This document shows positions 1 to 7,592 of a DNA stretch of 64,000 nucleotides, piece by piece (within the stretch, counting starts at the first letter, position 1; each line of letters begins with the position of its first letter). This DNA is from Jeotgalicoccus aerolatus. Lineage in GTDB: Bacteria > Bacillota > Bacilli > Staphylococcales > Salinicoccaceae. The notes beneath the pieces were generated by a model that saw only the letters and a list, made by a program, of their open reading frames with translations, had not been told where the DNA came from and searched no databases. The position numbers were made by a program, and so were the translations under genes. The DNA lies in NCBI RefSeq assembly GCF_014635205.1, contig NZ_BMCN01000002.1, positions 310,001-374,000 of the forward strand, given 5' to 3'.

Positions 1-462
1 TAAGTCTAACTGTTTTTCAATATCTTTCTGTAAGGCAGTGAACGTGTCTTTATCAATCTCCAAAGCTTCTCCGCCTTCAGCAATACTCTTGATACTTTCT
101 GTTTTGAACTGCCAGCCGGCGAAATCCCGTGCGACATTATCAAATGATGCAGGCAGGCGTTCATTGAGAATTAGCTGTGTACTATTTTCTGCGTCTTCAA
201 GCAATATTTCCACCTCGCCGGTGTCCCATGTAAAATGTATAAAATTAGGGTTATCATAGCGGAGTACATCCATTTTTGCATATTCATCATTTCCAAGGTT
301 AAACACCATGCGTTTTGGACCTTTAAAAGAGAGTTCCGGAAACCACTCCTGAATGCCTTTTGTTGTAGCGAGATGTGCGAAGATCTCTTCTTTGCTGCTG
401 TTAATTTCAACCATCACTTTCTGATAAGCCTGATTGTCTTTAGTATGATATGAAGTCTGCAT
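1..462 (-). CDS. SRPBCC/AHSA1-family protein, 3' end outside window
   Basis: The frame is open from an ATG at 462 to the left edge (154 codons, no stop), so the C-terminus is missing. The start is set by a strong AAAGGAG at 473-479. The N-terminal part resembles the START-like AHSA1 fold: a strand with VMVEINSSKEEIF, then a helix followed by IQEWFPELSF, and later FTWDTGEVEILLED. Such proteins bind small hydrophobic ligands in a helix-grip pocket; no specific ligand can be read here. The stop of the DoxX-like gene upstream overlaps this ribosome site, so the two are probably cotranscribed. Family assignment is fairly firm, function unknown. Confidence 0.75.
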   Translation of the reverse strand, partial: MQTSYHTKDNQAYQKVMVEINSSKEEIFAHLATTKGIQEWFPELSFKGPKRMVFNLGNDEYAKMDVLRYDNPNFIHFTWDTGEVEILLEDAENSTQLILNERLPASFDNVARDFAGWQFKTESIKSIAEGGEALEIDKDTFTALQKDIEKQLDL

Positions 463-477
463 AGTTAAGATACTCCT

Positions 478-831
478 TTATAATTTGTTAACGATTTTAA
501 TCAAGACGAACTGTAGCGGTACTCTAGCCCAGAGCAGCGGTTTTGGAACGTCGATATTACCGAGAGGCAGAGATTTTCTCGCCATATAAATGTTTGCGGG
601 CAGTACGATGACTAAAAAGCTGTTAATTACAGACTTAAAAACAGTGCCCGGCCGTTTTAGGCACAGCAATATACTGATCATAATTTCCAAAACACCGCTT
701 GCTTTCACTATAAATGTCTTGCATGGCAAGTAGCCTGGAACGATATTTGAAAAACCTTCTGTTCTTGTAAAATGCGCAATACCTGCGATGCCGAACACGG
801 CAGCAAGTACATATCTCATTACTATTTTCAT
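478..831 (-). CDS. DoxX-like small membrane protein
   Basis: 117 residues with about four hydrophobic segments (around 4-20, 42-58, 65-82 and 98-113). The N-terminal pattern MRYVLAAVFGIAGIAHF is typical of the DoxX/DoxD-like four-helix family, whose members sit in the cytoplasmic membrane and are linked to redox or thiosulfate metabolism in a few cases only. The start has AGGAAGCAGG upstream. The gene ends 15 bases before the start of the SRPBCC gene and its stop codon overlaps that gene's ribosome binding site, suggesting a two-gene operon with translational coupling. No catalytic residues can be named. Confidence 0.7.
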   Translation of the reverse strand: MKIVMRYVLAAVFGIAGIAHFTRTEGFSNIVPGYLPCKTFIVKASGVLEIMISILLCLKRPGTVFKSVINSFLVIVLPANIYMARKSLPLGNIDVPKPLLWARVPLQFVLIKIVNKL

Positions 832-879
832 TAATTTACCTGCTTCCTAAAAAACGATTATTTATATTTACCCTGAAAT

Positions 880-1416
880 TTATGAGTCACACACTGATTT
901 TGAATATGATGAAATATTTTTAATGCGTGCATCTTTCTTGTGATTTTCAAACTCGATAAAGTACGCCCAATGATGTGTTTGTCCATCTGCTGTTATGACT
1001 GTGCCATTTGCGGCGCCTTCTTTGCCATGAGTGAGTATATTGTAAATATGAAGCGCTGTAATCTGCGAAGGCAGCTTCGGCAGAAGCATTTCTGTAACCA
1101 GCAGAGCTTCAGCTTTTTTATCGTTCATATAAGCAAGGATTAAAAAATCGCGTATGACTTCTCTTTTCGGTGCGTTATTGCAGCAAAGAGAACCGGAGAT
1201 TAAAAAATCCGGCGAATAAGTGAGCTGTTCCTCTTCTTTAAATTTCAAACCGGATGTCTGGAGCGCATCTTTTAGAATACGAGCTGCTTTGGGACCAAGA
1301 CCATGGAGTTTTAACAGGTTCTTCTCATCGAACTGGGTTAACTCTTCCAGCTGTGTGATACCGATGTGTTCAAGAGCACTTGCTGCAGGTTTGCCGATAT
1401 TGGGAATCTGAGTCAT
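880..1416 (-). CDS. Helix-hairpin-helix plus NTF2/SnoaL-like two-domain protein
   Basis: 178 residues. The first 60 carry two helix-hairpin-helix-like repeats (IPNIGKPAASALEHIGI and LLKLHGLGPKAARILKDAL), a fold that usually contacts DNA backbone non-specifically. From about residue 75 the sequence resembles an NTF2/SnoaL-like cone domain (NNAPKREVIRDFLILAYMND, then a strand-rich end around WAYFIEFENHKKDARI). The combination occurs in Firmicutes proteins of unknown role. It lies 12 bases downstream of the LysE-type gene on the same strand, with AGGCGGTG as ribosome site, so the two probably share a transcript. Either domain could be non-functional; I infer no activity. Confidence 0.65.
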   Translation of the reverse strand: MTQIPNIGKPAASALEHIGITQLEELTQFDEKNLLKLHGLGPKAARILKDALQTSGLKFKEEEQLTYSPDFLISGSLCCNNAPKREVIRDFLILAYMNDKKAEALLVTEMLLPKLPSQITALHIYNILTHGKEGAANGTVITADGQTHHWAYFIEFENHKKDARIKNISSYSKSVCDS

Positions 1417-1428
1417 AAGAACACCGCC

Positions 1429-2046
1429 TTAAAGCATTTTAATAATATTCAAGAAAATAAAGCAGGCAATAACAAAAATTGCCGCTGCAGATAGTTTATT
1501 GATCCAAAAAGTAATCGAGCCGTTTTTATCAATGCGGCCAATGATTCTGCCGATCAGAACAAGTATTATAAATGCCAGCCATGATACAAAGATGCAGGAA
1601 ACAGTAAAGATAATCAGATTTGTCCCGGTGTAAGCTGTAGAGTTTGTTCCGATAATCCCTGCAGTATCTAATATGGCATGGGGATTTAATAAAGAAACTG
1701 AAAGTGCATACGCAGCCTGTTTATAAGGTGTGAGCAGAACAGGTGCATGAGATGACGTGTCAGCTTTAGTAAACCATAGAGAAACTGCTATGTACATTAA
1801 AAATATAAATCCAATAATATACATAGTCAGCTGCAGAGCAGGTATAGACAGAATAATTAAAGATACGCCAGCCACCGAGAAAATAATCAATAATGTATCA
1901 CTGAGTCCGGCAGTCACAATGGCAGGCAAAGCATGGATAAATTTCTTCTGATTGGCCCCCTGGTTAATTAAAAAGACGTTTTGAGCACCCGGCGGCAGTA
2001 TGAGCCCAGCTGATAATATAAAACCGTGCAGAAACGCGATAAGCAT
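1429..2046 (-). CDS. LysE/ArgO-family amino-acid exporter
   Basis: About 205 residues, six hydrophobic segments, matching the LysE superfamily that exports basic or other amino acids across the cytoplasmic membrane. The signature near the N-terminus is LPPGAQNVFLINQG, a close match to the family motif containing PGP/PGA-x-N. An ATG 24 bases further upstream (2070) is possible, but the AGGAG just before 2046 favours the inner start. Downstream it is followed by the helix-hairpin-helix protein. Substrate cannot be decided from sequence; ArgO-like arginine or lysine export is the usual assumption. Confidence 0.85.
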   Translation of the reverse strand: MLIAFLHGFILSAGLILPPGAQNVFLINQGANQKKFIHALPAIVTAGLSDTLLIIFSVAGVSLIILSIPALQLTMYIIGFIFLMYIAVSLWFTKADTSSHAPVLLTPYKQAAYALSVSLLNPHAILDTAGIIGTNSTAYTGTNLIIFTVSCIFVSWLAFIILVLIGRIIGRIDKNGSITFWINKLSAAAIFVIACFIFLNIIKML

Positions 2047-2123
2047 AATTTTGTCTCCTGACGTAATCATAAATAATGTTAATTATCCGTATATTTTACA
2101 CACAAAAGAATCCAGAAAATAGT

Positions 2124-2152
2124 TTGTAAATCATGAAAACGTTTTCTATAAT
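2124..2152 (+). promoter_or_regulatory. SigA-type promoter with an embedded CcpA cre-like box
   Basis: TTGTAA (2124-2129) and TATAAT (2147-2152) are separated by exactly 17 bases. The spacer and -10 contain ATGAAAACGTTTTCTA (2133-2148), which fits the catabolite-responsive element consensus with one mismatch at the 3' end. It lies about 125 bases upstream of the amino-acid permease. A CcpA dimer bound here would block RNA polymerase, so the permease is probably carbon-catabolite repressed. Confidence 0.65.
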
Positions 2153-2275
2153 GAGGGGGGAGTGAGTAAAGAAATAGGTGCAGAAATATAGGTAAAGTTC
2201 AAAAATACTAGCACTTGGATTTTTACTATGGGATACTTATGGACAAGAAATGAATAAAAATTGGGAGTTGGAAAA

Positions 2276-3730
2276 ATGTCTGCCAAAAACCAGACGAGAA
2301 CAGAATTAGATAATACGATGTCAAAACGTTTTATATGGGCCATCGCTTATGGTTCATCGATTGGGTGGGGAGCGTTTATACTTCCGGGAGACTGGCTGAT
2401 TTCATCCGGTACGCTCGGTGCGACGCTTGGTATTACAATCGGCGGCTTGCTGATGCTGATTATAGCGGTTGGCTACGGTGCATTAACAGCTAAATTTCCT
2501 GTTTCAGGGGGAGAATTTGCATTTACCTATGCAGGTTTTGGGAAATTCAGTGCCTTTATCGCATCATGGTTTTTAGTTTTAGGTTATATATGTGTCGTCG
2601 CACTTAACGCGAGTGCCTTTAGTTTACTGTTTAAGTTTGTATTGCCTGACTTTTTAGAAGTTGGTTATCTATATACGATTGCAGGCTGGGACGTTTATAT
2701 AATGGAAGTTATTCTTTCTTCCTTAATACTTATAATATTTGCCTGGATCAGTATGAAAGGGTCAGGGTTATCAGGAAATCTTCAATTCATTTTCTGTCTA
2801 TTTATGGCTCTGGTTGTGGCTGGTCTGTTCCTGACATCATTCTTTACTGGAGAATTTTCTCTGCAAAATGCTGCACCGCTTTTTAATGAAGAATCCGGTG
2901 TATGGACTTCTATTATTCTAATTGTTGCAATTGCACCGTGGATGTATGTCGGTTTTGATAATATCCCTCAGGCAGCTGAAGAGTTCAAATTCAGTCCTGA
3001 CAAAACATTTAAATTAATCGTCTTTGGTATTATTGCGTCGATCTTAACTTATGTTGCTATGATTTTAGTGACATCATGGATATACCCTGACCAGAACGCT
3101 ATGGGTGGTGCCGTCTGGGTAACGGGCTCTGTAGTCCAGTCTTCCATGGGAACTATCGGTATGGTGGTCTTGGCGTTTTCAATTTCATTTGGTGTATTTA
3201 CAGGTTTAAACGGCTTCTATATGTCATCATCACGATTGATTTTTGCTATGGGGCGTGCAAACTTCGTTCCTGCTATATTTGCAAAAGTACACAAGAAAAA
3301 CAAAACACCGCATTACGCTGTGCTGTTTGTTCTGATAGTATGTCTGATTGCACCTTGGCTTGGCAGAACTGCCTTGAACTGGATTGTTGATATGTCTTCA
3401 GTAGGTGTATCGGTTGCCTTCCTGGCAACGAGTGCAGTGACAGTTAAATTCTTCAGCCGCAGGGAACATAAAAATACGACCTATGTAATATTTGGTGCCA
3501 TGGGTATTATTATTTCGCTGGTATTTTTAGTTCTGCTCTTATTCCCGGGTTCTCCAGCAGCATTATCGCTGCCGTCCTACTATGCACTGCTTGCCTGGAT
3601 CATTATCGGGGCTATATTCCTGATGACCAAATACAAAACACTTAAATCTATGTCTAAAGAAGAATTGGATTATATGATTTTAAATAAAACCAGAGAAGAA
3701 GCAATGAATGAAACGAGAAAAGACGGGTAG
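2276..3730 (+). CDS. APC-superfamily amino-acid permease
   Basis: 484 residues with about 12 hydrophobic segments. The first helix carries the APC glycine motif (YGSSIGWGAFILPGDWL) that binds the substrate backbone in this superfamily, and the region around WMYVGFDNIPQAAEEF resembles the helix 6 motif. A TTG at 2261 is in frame, but GGGAG placed before 2276 supports the ATG. Substrate is not determinable; amino acids or polyamines are likely. The promoter 125 bases upstream overlaps a cre-like box, implying repression when preferred sugars are present. A DUF488 gene follows after 34 bases that contain an AT-rich palindrome (3732-3752). Confidence 0.85.
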   Translation: MSAKNQTRTELDNTMSKRFIWAIAYGSSIGWGAFILPGDWLISSGTLGATLGITIGGLLMLIIAVGYGALTAKFPVSGGEFAFTYAGFGKFSAFIASWFLVLGYICVVALNASAFSLLFKFVLPDFLEVGYLYTIAGWDVYIMEVILSSLILIIFAWISMKGSGLSGNLQFIFCLFMALVVAGLFLTSFFTGEFSLQNAAPLFNEESGVWTSIILIVAIAPWMYVGFDNIPQAAEEFKFSPDKTFKLIVFGIIASILTYVAMILVTSWIYPDQNAMGGAVWVTGSVVQSSMGTIGMVVLAFSISFGVFTGLNGFYMSSSRLIFAMGRANFVPAIFAKVHKKNKTPHYAVLFVLIVCLIAPWLGRTALNWIVDMSSVGVSVAFLATSAVTVKFFSRREHKNTTYVIFGAMGIIISLVFLVLLLFPGSPAALSLPSYYALLAWIIIGAIFLMTKYKTLKSMSKEELDYMILNKTREEAMNETRKDG

Positions 3731-3764
3731 AGAATAATATATTATATTATTCGGAGATGAGATA

Positions 3765-4109
3765 ATGCTGAAAATTAAGCGTGTCTATGATGACGTTTCA
3801 GAACAGGACGGCAAACGTATTTTAGTTGATGGTGTATGGCCGAGAGGTATTAAAAAAGAAGATTTGCAGCACGATGAGTGGTATAAAGATATCGCGCCGT
3901 CAACAGATTTGAGAAAATGGTTTGACCATGATCCTGATAAGTGGGAAGCGTTTAAAAAGAAATACAAAAAAGAATTAAAAGAGCATCAATATCTTGTAGA
4001 CGATATTAAAAAAGCTTCAGACGGTCATAATGTTACGCTGCTGTATTCTGCAAAAGATACAGAATATAACCAGGCAGCAGCTATAAAAGAATATATTGAA
4101 GATAAATAA
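3765..4109 (+). CDS. DUF488 (YeaO-like) protein
   Basis: 114 residues, matching small DUF488 proteins: IKRVYDDVSEQDGKRILVDG, then WPRGIKKEDL, the WFDHDPDKWEAF block and VTLLYSAKDTEYNQA near the end. The conserved Arg, Asp and Lys positions of the family are present. Its biochemical role is not established in any member I can name. CGGAGATG upstream of the ATG is the ribosome site. It follows the permease on the same strand and is closed by a clear terminator at 4113-4136. Confidence 0.85.
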   Translation: MLKIKRVYDDVSEQDGKRILVDGVWPRGIKKEDLQHDEWYKDIAPSTDLRKWFDHDPDKWEAFKKKYKKELKEHQYLVDDIKKASDGHNVTLLYSAKDTEYNQAAAIKEYIEDK

Positions 4110-4112
4110 AGA

Positions 4113-4136
4113 AAGACGGCATCGCCGTCTTTTTTT
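4113..4136 (+). terminator. Intrinsic terminator after the DUF488 gene
   Basis: AGACGGC and GCCGTCT form a 7-bp stem with a 3-base loop followed by a run of T. The DUF4256 gene converges on it from the other side and ends two bases beyond, where a weaker T-rich tract may let it act in both directions. Confidence 0.85.
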
Positions 4137-4137
4137 G

Positions 4138-4686
4138 TCAAATTTTTAATTTTGCTCTGAAACCGCGGGCGCCGTAGTATGAATCAGCACCGTTATGGTA
4201 AAGGAATACTGTGTTATATCTTTTATCGCAAAATAGAGCGCCGCCGAGCGCTCGTATATCTGAAGGTGTGTCGACCCAGCTAGATGACTTCAAGTCAAAG
4301 TCACCATACTGCTGAAGCTGTCTGTAATCATTTTCTGTCAGTAAATCTGCGCCAATTTCTTTTGCCAGATCAACAGCAGTATTCTCAGGCTTATGTTTCT
4401 TTCTGGCCTCAAGCGCCGCACGATCGTAGCATATGCTTCGGCGTCCTTTAGGACTTTCTTTTGAACAGTCTATAAAATACAGTTCGCCGTCCAGCGCTAT
4501 AACATCAGGTTCGCCTTCTGTTGCTTCCATATTGTGCAGTACAAGAAGCTGCTTATCATTTAATTTTGATGAGATATCCTCAAAAGATATATTTTCGTGA
4601 CGTTCTTTATGAGTATTGAAACGGGATTCTAAAGCATTTAGTAATTCAGCCTGCTCTGATTCATTCAATTTCTTTTTTAAGGTCAT
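4138..4686 (-). CDS. DUF4256 family protein
   Basis: 182 residues from an ATG at 4686 preceded by GGAGG with good spacing; an in-frame ATG at 4722 gives 12 more residues but lacks such a site. The sequence has the family's WVDTPSDIRALGGALFCDKR and VFLYHNGADSYYGARGFRA blocks near the C-terminus and ICYDRAALEARKK in the middle. The family is found across bacteria, and no function is established. The gene stands alone between a convergent DUF488 gene and a divergent methyltransferase. Confidence 0.8.
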   Translation of the reverse strand: MTLKKKLNESEQAELLNALESRFNTHKERHENISFEDISSKLNDKQLLVLHNMEATEGEPDVIALDGELYFIDCSKESPKGRRSICYDRAALEARKKHKPENTAVDLAKEIGADLLTENDYRQLQQYGDFDLKSSSWVDTPSDIRALGGALFCDKRYNTVFLYHNGADSYYGARGFRAKLKI

Positions 4687-4769
4687 TGTCCATCCTCCAA
4701 TTATCTGATTTAATTTAATCATACCATGTTACACTGGTCGTACAAAGATAATATAAAGAACGGAGAACG

Positions 4770-5561
4770 ATGATGATAGTGACAACAGGCGGCCGCTATA
4801 ACGATGAAACGCTCAGTAAAGCGAAAGATATCGCTAGGCGTTATAATATAAAGTTTGTAATGCGAAAAAAACGTGCGGTAGAAGAGATGAAGACCCATTA
4901 CGATGACGATATTATAGTGGTAGGGAATGACGAGATAAGTATTTCGCCGAAAGAAAAAGTCGCTGTAAAGTATCATCCCAATTTTGCTTTAGTCCGTGCC
5001 AAACGTTTGTTAAATAAGGAAAAAGATGCACTTATTGAAGCGGCAGAGCTGGAGTCGGGAATGTCATTTTTGGACTGTACAATGGGACTCGCTGCAGACA
5101 GTGTCATTGCCAGTTTAGCGGCAGGACCAGCAGGTAAAGTGATTGCCCTTGAGCGCAGTTTTATTATATATCTAACCACGCGGGAAGGGCTGGCATCATA
5201 CGATACAAATATAAAAGAAATTGATGATGCGATGCGCCGTGTCGAGACAATTCATCAAGACTATACAGACTATTTGAAAACATGTTCTGATAACAGTTTT
5301 GATATAGTATATTTTGATCCGATGTTCACATCCGAAATCAGCAGTTCTCAAAGTTTAAGGGCAATTGAAAAGGTCACGCATAATGAAAGTTTAAACAAAG
5401 AAGCTGTGGATGAAGCCAAGCGTGTTGCCCGTAGAAAAGTAGTACTGAAAGATCATTTTAGGAGCACAAGATTTGAAGAATTTGGATTTAAACAGCACAT
5501 TAGAAAAACGAGTAAAGTACATTACGGTGTGATCAGCATGAATTCTGAGTTTGACTTTTAG
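4770..5561 (+). CDS. RsmJ-like (PF04445-type) SAM-dependent methyltransferase
   Basis: 263 residues. An N-terminal segment of about 90 residues precedes a Rossmann-type methyltransferase core with LDCTMGLAADSVIASLAAG (SAM-binding loop, about 111-129), an acidic residue in VIALERSF, and the catalytic-type DIVYFDPMF. This layout matches the SAM_MT family that includes E. coli RsmJ, which methylates G1516 of 16S rRNA. Gram-positive members have not, to my knowledge, been assigned a target. Two consecutive ATG codons begin the frame, with CGGAGAAC upstream. It lies just before the guanidine riboswitch but has no obvious link to it. Confidence 0.7.
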   Translation: MMIVTTGGRYNDETLSKAKDIARRYNIKFVMRKKRAVEEMKTHYDDDIIVVGNDEISISPKEKVAVKYHPNFALVRAKRLLNKEKDALIEAAELESGMSFLDCTMGLAADSVIASLAAGPAGKVIALERSFIIYLTTREGLASYDTNIKEIDDAMRRVETIHQDYTDYLKTCSDNSFDIVYFDPMFTSEISSSQSLRAIEKVTHNESLNKEAVDEAKRVARRKVVLKDHFRSTRFEEFGFKQHIRKTSKVHYGVISMNSEFDF

Positions 5562-5599
5562 AATAATATATTTTAAGATAAAATCAACTGAATAAGAAG

Positions 5600-5690
5600 T
5601 TCTCTAGGGTTCCGTTAAATTATTAAGTCTGGACCGAGAGAGGATGCCGGGCAGAAGTTCCGGTACACGGAAGGATAAAAGCCTGGGAGA
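5600..5690 (+). ncRNA. Guanidine-I (ykkC) riboswitch aptamer
   Basis: The leader contains the signature blocks of the ykkC/guanidine-I class in the right order: CTAGGGTTCCG at 5604, CTGGACCGAGAG near 5629, ACACGG near 5665 and AGGATAAAAGCCTGGGAGAG to the end. The aptamer binds guanidinium and, in known cases, frees the downstream genes from termination. The final GCCTGGGAGAG is shared with the terminator stem that follows, which is the expected expression platform. The genes downstream are SMR exporters, the standard regulon of this riboswitch. Confidence 0.93.
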
Positions 5691-5721
5691 GTAACGAAAG
5701 TTATTCTCCCGGGCCTTTTTT
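5681..5721 (+). terminator. Riboswitch expression-platform terminator
   Basis: A 15-bp stem (5681-5695 with 5700-5714) closed by a GAAA tetraloop and followed by seven T. Its left arm overlaps the 3' edge of the aptamer, so ligand-bound aptamer and terminator cannot both form. This is the off switch for the exporter pair. Confidence 0.92.
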
Positions 5722-5761
5722 ATTCTTAATCTTATGAGGATTTATTTAAAGGAGAAATATT

Positions 5762-6085
5762 ATGTGGATACTCGTAATTATCGCTGCCTTGTTTGAAATC
5801 GGCTGGGCGACAGGATTAAAATATGCTGATTCAGGGCTTGAGTGGAGTTTAACAGTACTGGCTGTCTGTGTCAGTTTTGGTCTTTTAGTTTACGTTTCAA
5901 CAAAAATGCCTGCCAGTACAGTCTACGCAGTATTTGTTGGAATTGGGGCAGTAGGCACAGTACTTGTAGATATTATTGTGTTCGGCGGAACTTTTAATAT
6001 TGGCATCATTCTGTTTGTTGCATTACTGGTCATTGGAGTTATTGGTTTGAAAACTGTCACAGATCATGAGGAGGATGTTAAATGA
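5762..6085 (+). CDS. ykkC: SMR guanidinium exporter subunit (YkkC-like)
   Basis: 107 residues, four transmembrane helices, the usual size of small multidrug resistance proteins. The essential glutamate of helix 1 is Glu12 in LFEIGWATGLKY, with the Gdx-type WATGLK pattern. The upstream riboswitch indicates that the natural substrate is guanidinium rather than drugs. The start has AAAGGAG with ideal spacing. Its stop overlaps the next SMR gene by four bases (ATGA), so the two are translationally coupled and probably form a hetero-oligomer as YkkC and YkkD do. Subunit naming as YkkC or YkkD is by position. Confidence 0.88.
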   Translation: MWILVIIAALFEIGWATGLKYADSGLEWSLTVLAVCVSFGLLVYVSTKMPASTVYAVFVGIGAVGTVLVDIIVFGGTFNIGIILFVALLVIGVIGLKTVTDHEEDVK

Positions 6086-6399
6086 GCTGGATAATATTAA
6101 TACTCGCAGGATTGATGGAAGTAGCTGGGGTGACAGGTATGTCACTCATCGGTCAGGGTAAAAAAATAAGCGGCTGGTTAACGCTTCTTATCGGTTTTCC
6201 AATCAGTCTCGCTCTGCTCAGCATGGCAATGGAAACAATACCGCTCGGCGTTTCGTACGCAGTATGGACAGGGATTGGTACTGTTGGCAGTGCTTTAATC
6301 GGCATCATTTTTTATAAAGAGTCTGCAAGTTATAAAAGAATTATGTATTTATCGATGATTATTATTGCAGTGATTGGGCTCAGATTAGTCACAGGTTAA
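6082..6399 (+). CDS. ykkD: SMR guanidinium exporter subunit (YkkD-like)
   Basis: 105 residues, four transmembrane helices, with the proton- and substrate-coupling glutamate at Glu13 in LMEVAGVTGMSL. It differs from its partner in helix 1, as expected of a heteromeric SMR pair. Its ATG overlaps the stop of the first subunit. Translation is thus linked to the guanidine riboswitch 480 bases upstream. A bidirectional terminator at 6426-6458 closes the operon. Confidence 0.88.
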   Translation: MSWIILILAGLMEVAGVTGMSLIGQGKKISGWLTLLIGFPISLALLSMAMETIPLGVSYAVWTGIGTVGSALIGIIFYKESASYKRIMYLSMIIIAVIGLRLVTG

Positions 6400-6425
6400 A
6401 ATTCACAGTTTCACATGAAACATAA

Positions 6426-6458
6426 AAAGACCTTATGCATTTGCATAAGGTCTTTTTC
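6426..6458. terminator. Bidirectional terminator
   Basis: AAAAAGACCTTATGC and its reverse complement flank a short ATTT-type loop, giving T runs on both strands. It serves the exporter operon from the left and the reductase gene from the right. Confidence 0.9.
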
Positions 6459-6460
6459 AA

Positions 6461-7450
6461 CTAATCTTGTTTAAACACGCTCGTACTGTGTTTCGGCTGA
6501 ACACGTGATTTTGGATCGTATGACGATTTAGCATATGATATAGCGACTGGTGCTTCTCCGAAGCCGGTAGCAATCAGTTTTACTTTGCCTTCGAATGTTG
6601 TAATATCACCGGCTGCAAAAATACCCGGGATGTTCGTTTCCATATGAGCATTAACTTGGATAGAGTTTTTCTCAAGCTCCATGCCCCATTCTTTTAATGG
6701 TCCAAGTGACGAAATATTACCGAAGTTTACGATCAGCTGATCCGCTTTAATCACTTCTTCAGTACCGTCTTTTGCAGTCAGTACTAACTCTTCAATCTGT
6801 CCGTTCTCACCTTTAAGTTCAGTGACATTCAGTGAAGTTTTAACATTTACAGGTGAGTCCATTAATTGCTGTACGCTCGTTTCATGAGCAGTAAAGCGTT
6901 CTCTGCGGTGGACGAGTGTAACTGATTTTGCATGTTCCTGCAGCATCAGTGCCCAGTCGAGGGCAGAGTCTCCGCCGCCTAGAATAACGACATCTCTGTC
7001 TCTGAATTTTTCGATGTCTTTAACCGCGTATTGTAGTGATGTGCCTTCGAAATCAGCTTCATTATCCAAACCGATTTTACGCGGCTGGAAAGCACCGACA
7101 CCGGCAGTGATTAAAATTGTTCTGGTTAAATATTCACCCTGATCTGTTTTTAAGATAAAGTGATCGTCTTCACGCTCGTATGACTGCACTGTCTCACCAA
7201 GGTGAAGATCTGGTTCAGCATACTGCGCCTGCGTCACAAGATTTGAAACCAGGTCTTTTGCGAGTATTTTAGGGAATCCACCGACATCGTAAATATACTT
7301 ATCAGGATATAGTTCCGTCAGTTGGCCGCCGAGTTCAGGCAGGCTATCTATAAGTCTTACAGACATTTGTCTCATGCCCGCATAAAAAGTAGAAAATAAA
7401 CCGGTCGGTCCTCCGCCGATTATCGTTACATCTACAATTTCGTCTTTCAT
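6461..7450 (-). CDS. Ferredoxin/flavodoxin-NADP reductase, type 2 (YumC-like)
   Basis: 329 residues. FAD-binding GGGPTGLF lies at the N-terminus, the NADPH-binding GGGDSALDWA in the middle, and the second FAD motif GIFAAGDITTF near the end. The fold is that of thioredoxin reductase, but no CxxC redox pair is present, the mark of YumC-type reductases that pass electrons between NADPH and ferredoxin or flavodoxin. The ATG has GGAGGGTC upstream. The gene stands alone, with its terminator shared with the exporter operon. Assignment to this class is firm; the physiological partner is unknown. Confidence 0.9.
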   Translation of the reverse strand: MKDEIVDVTIIGGGPTGLFSTFYAGMRQMSVRLIDSLPELGGQLTELYPDKYIYDVGGFPKILAKDLVSNLVTQAQYAEPDLHLGETVQSYEREDDHFILKTDQGEYLTRTILITAGVGAFQPRKIGLDNEADFEGTSLQYAVKDIEKFRDRDVVILGGGDSALDWALMLQEHAKSVTLVHRRERFTAHETSVQQLMDSPVNVKTSLNVTELKGENGQIEELVLTAKDGTEEVIKADQLIVNFGNISSLGPLKEWGMELEKNSIQVNAHMETNIPGIFAAGDITTFEGKVKLIATGFGEAPVAISYAKSSYDPKSRVQPKHSTSVFKQD

Positions 7451-7592
7451 GAATATGACCCTCCAGTAATATGCAAAAAATGTTTTTATATTTTCATTCC
7501 ATTAAACATTATTGCACAGCTTGGAGGGGAATTAAAAGCTTTTGACATGCTGTAACGTCGATGTAACGCGTAATTCAGACTTTTGAATGACA

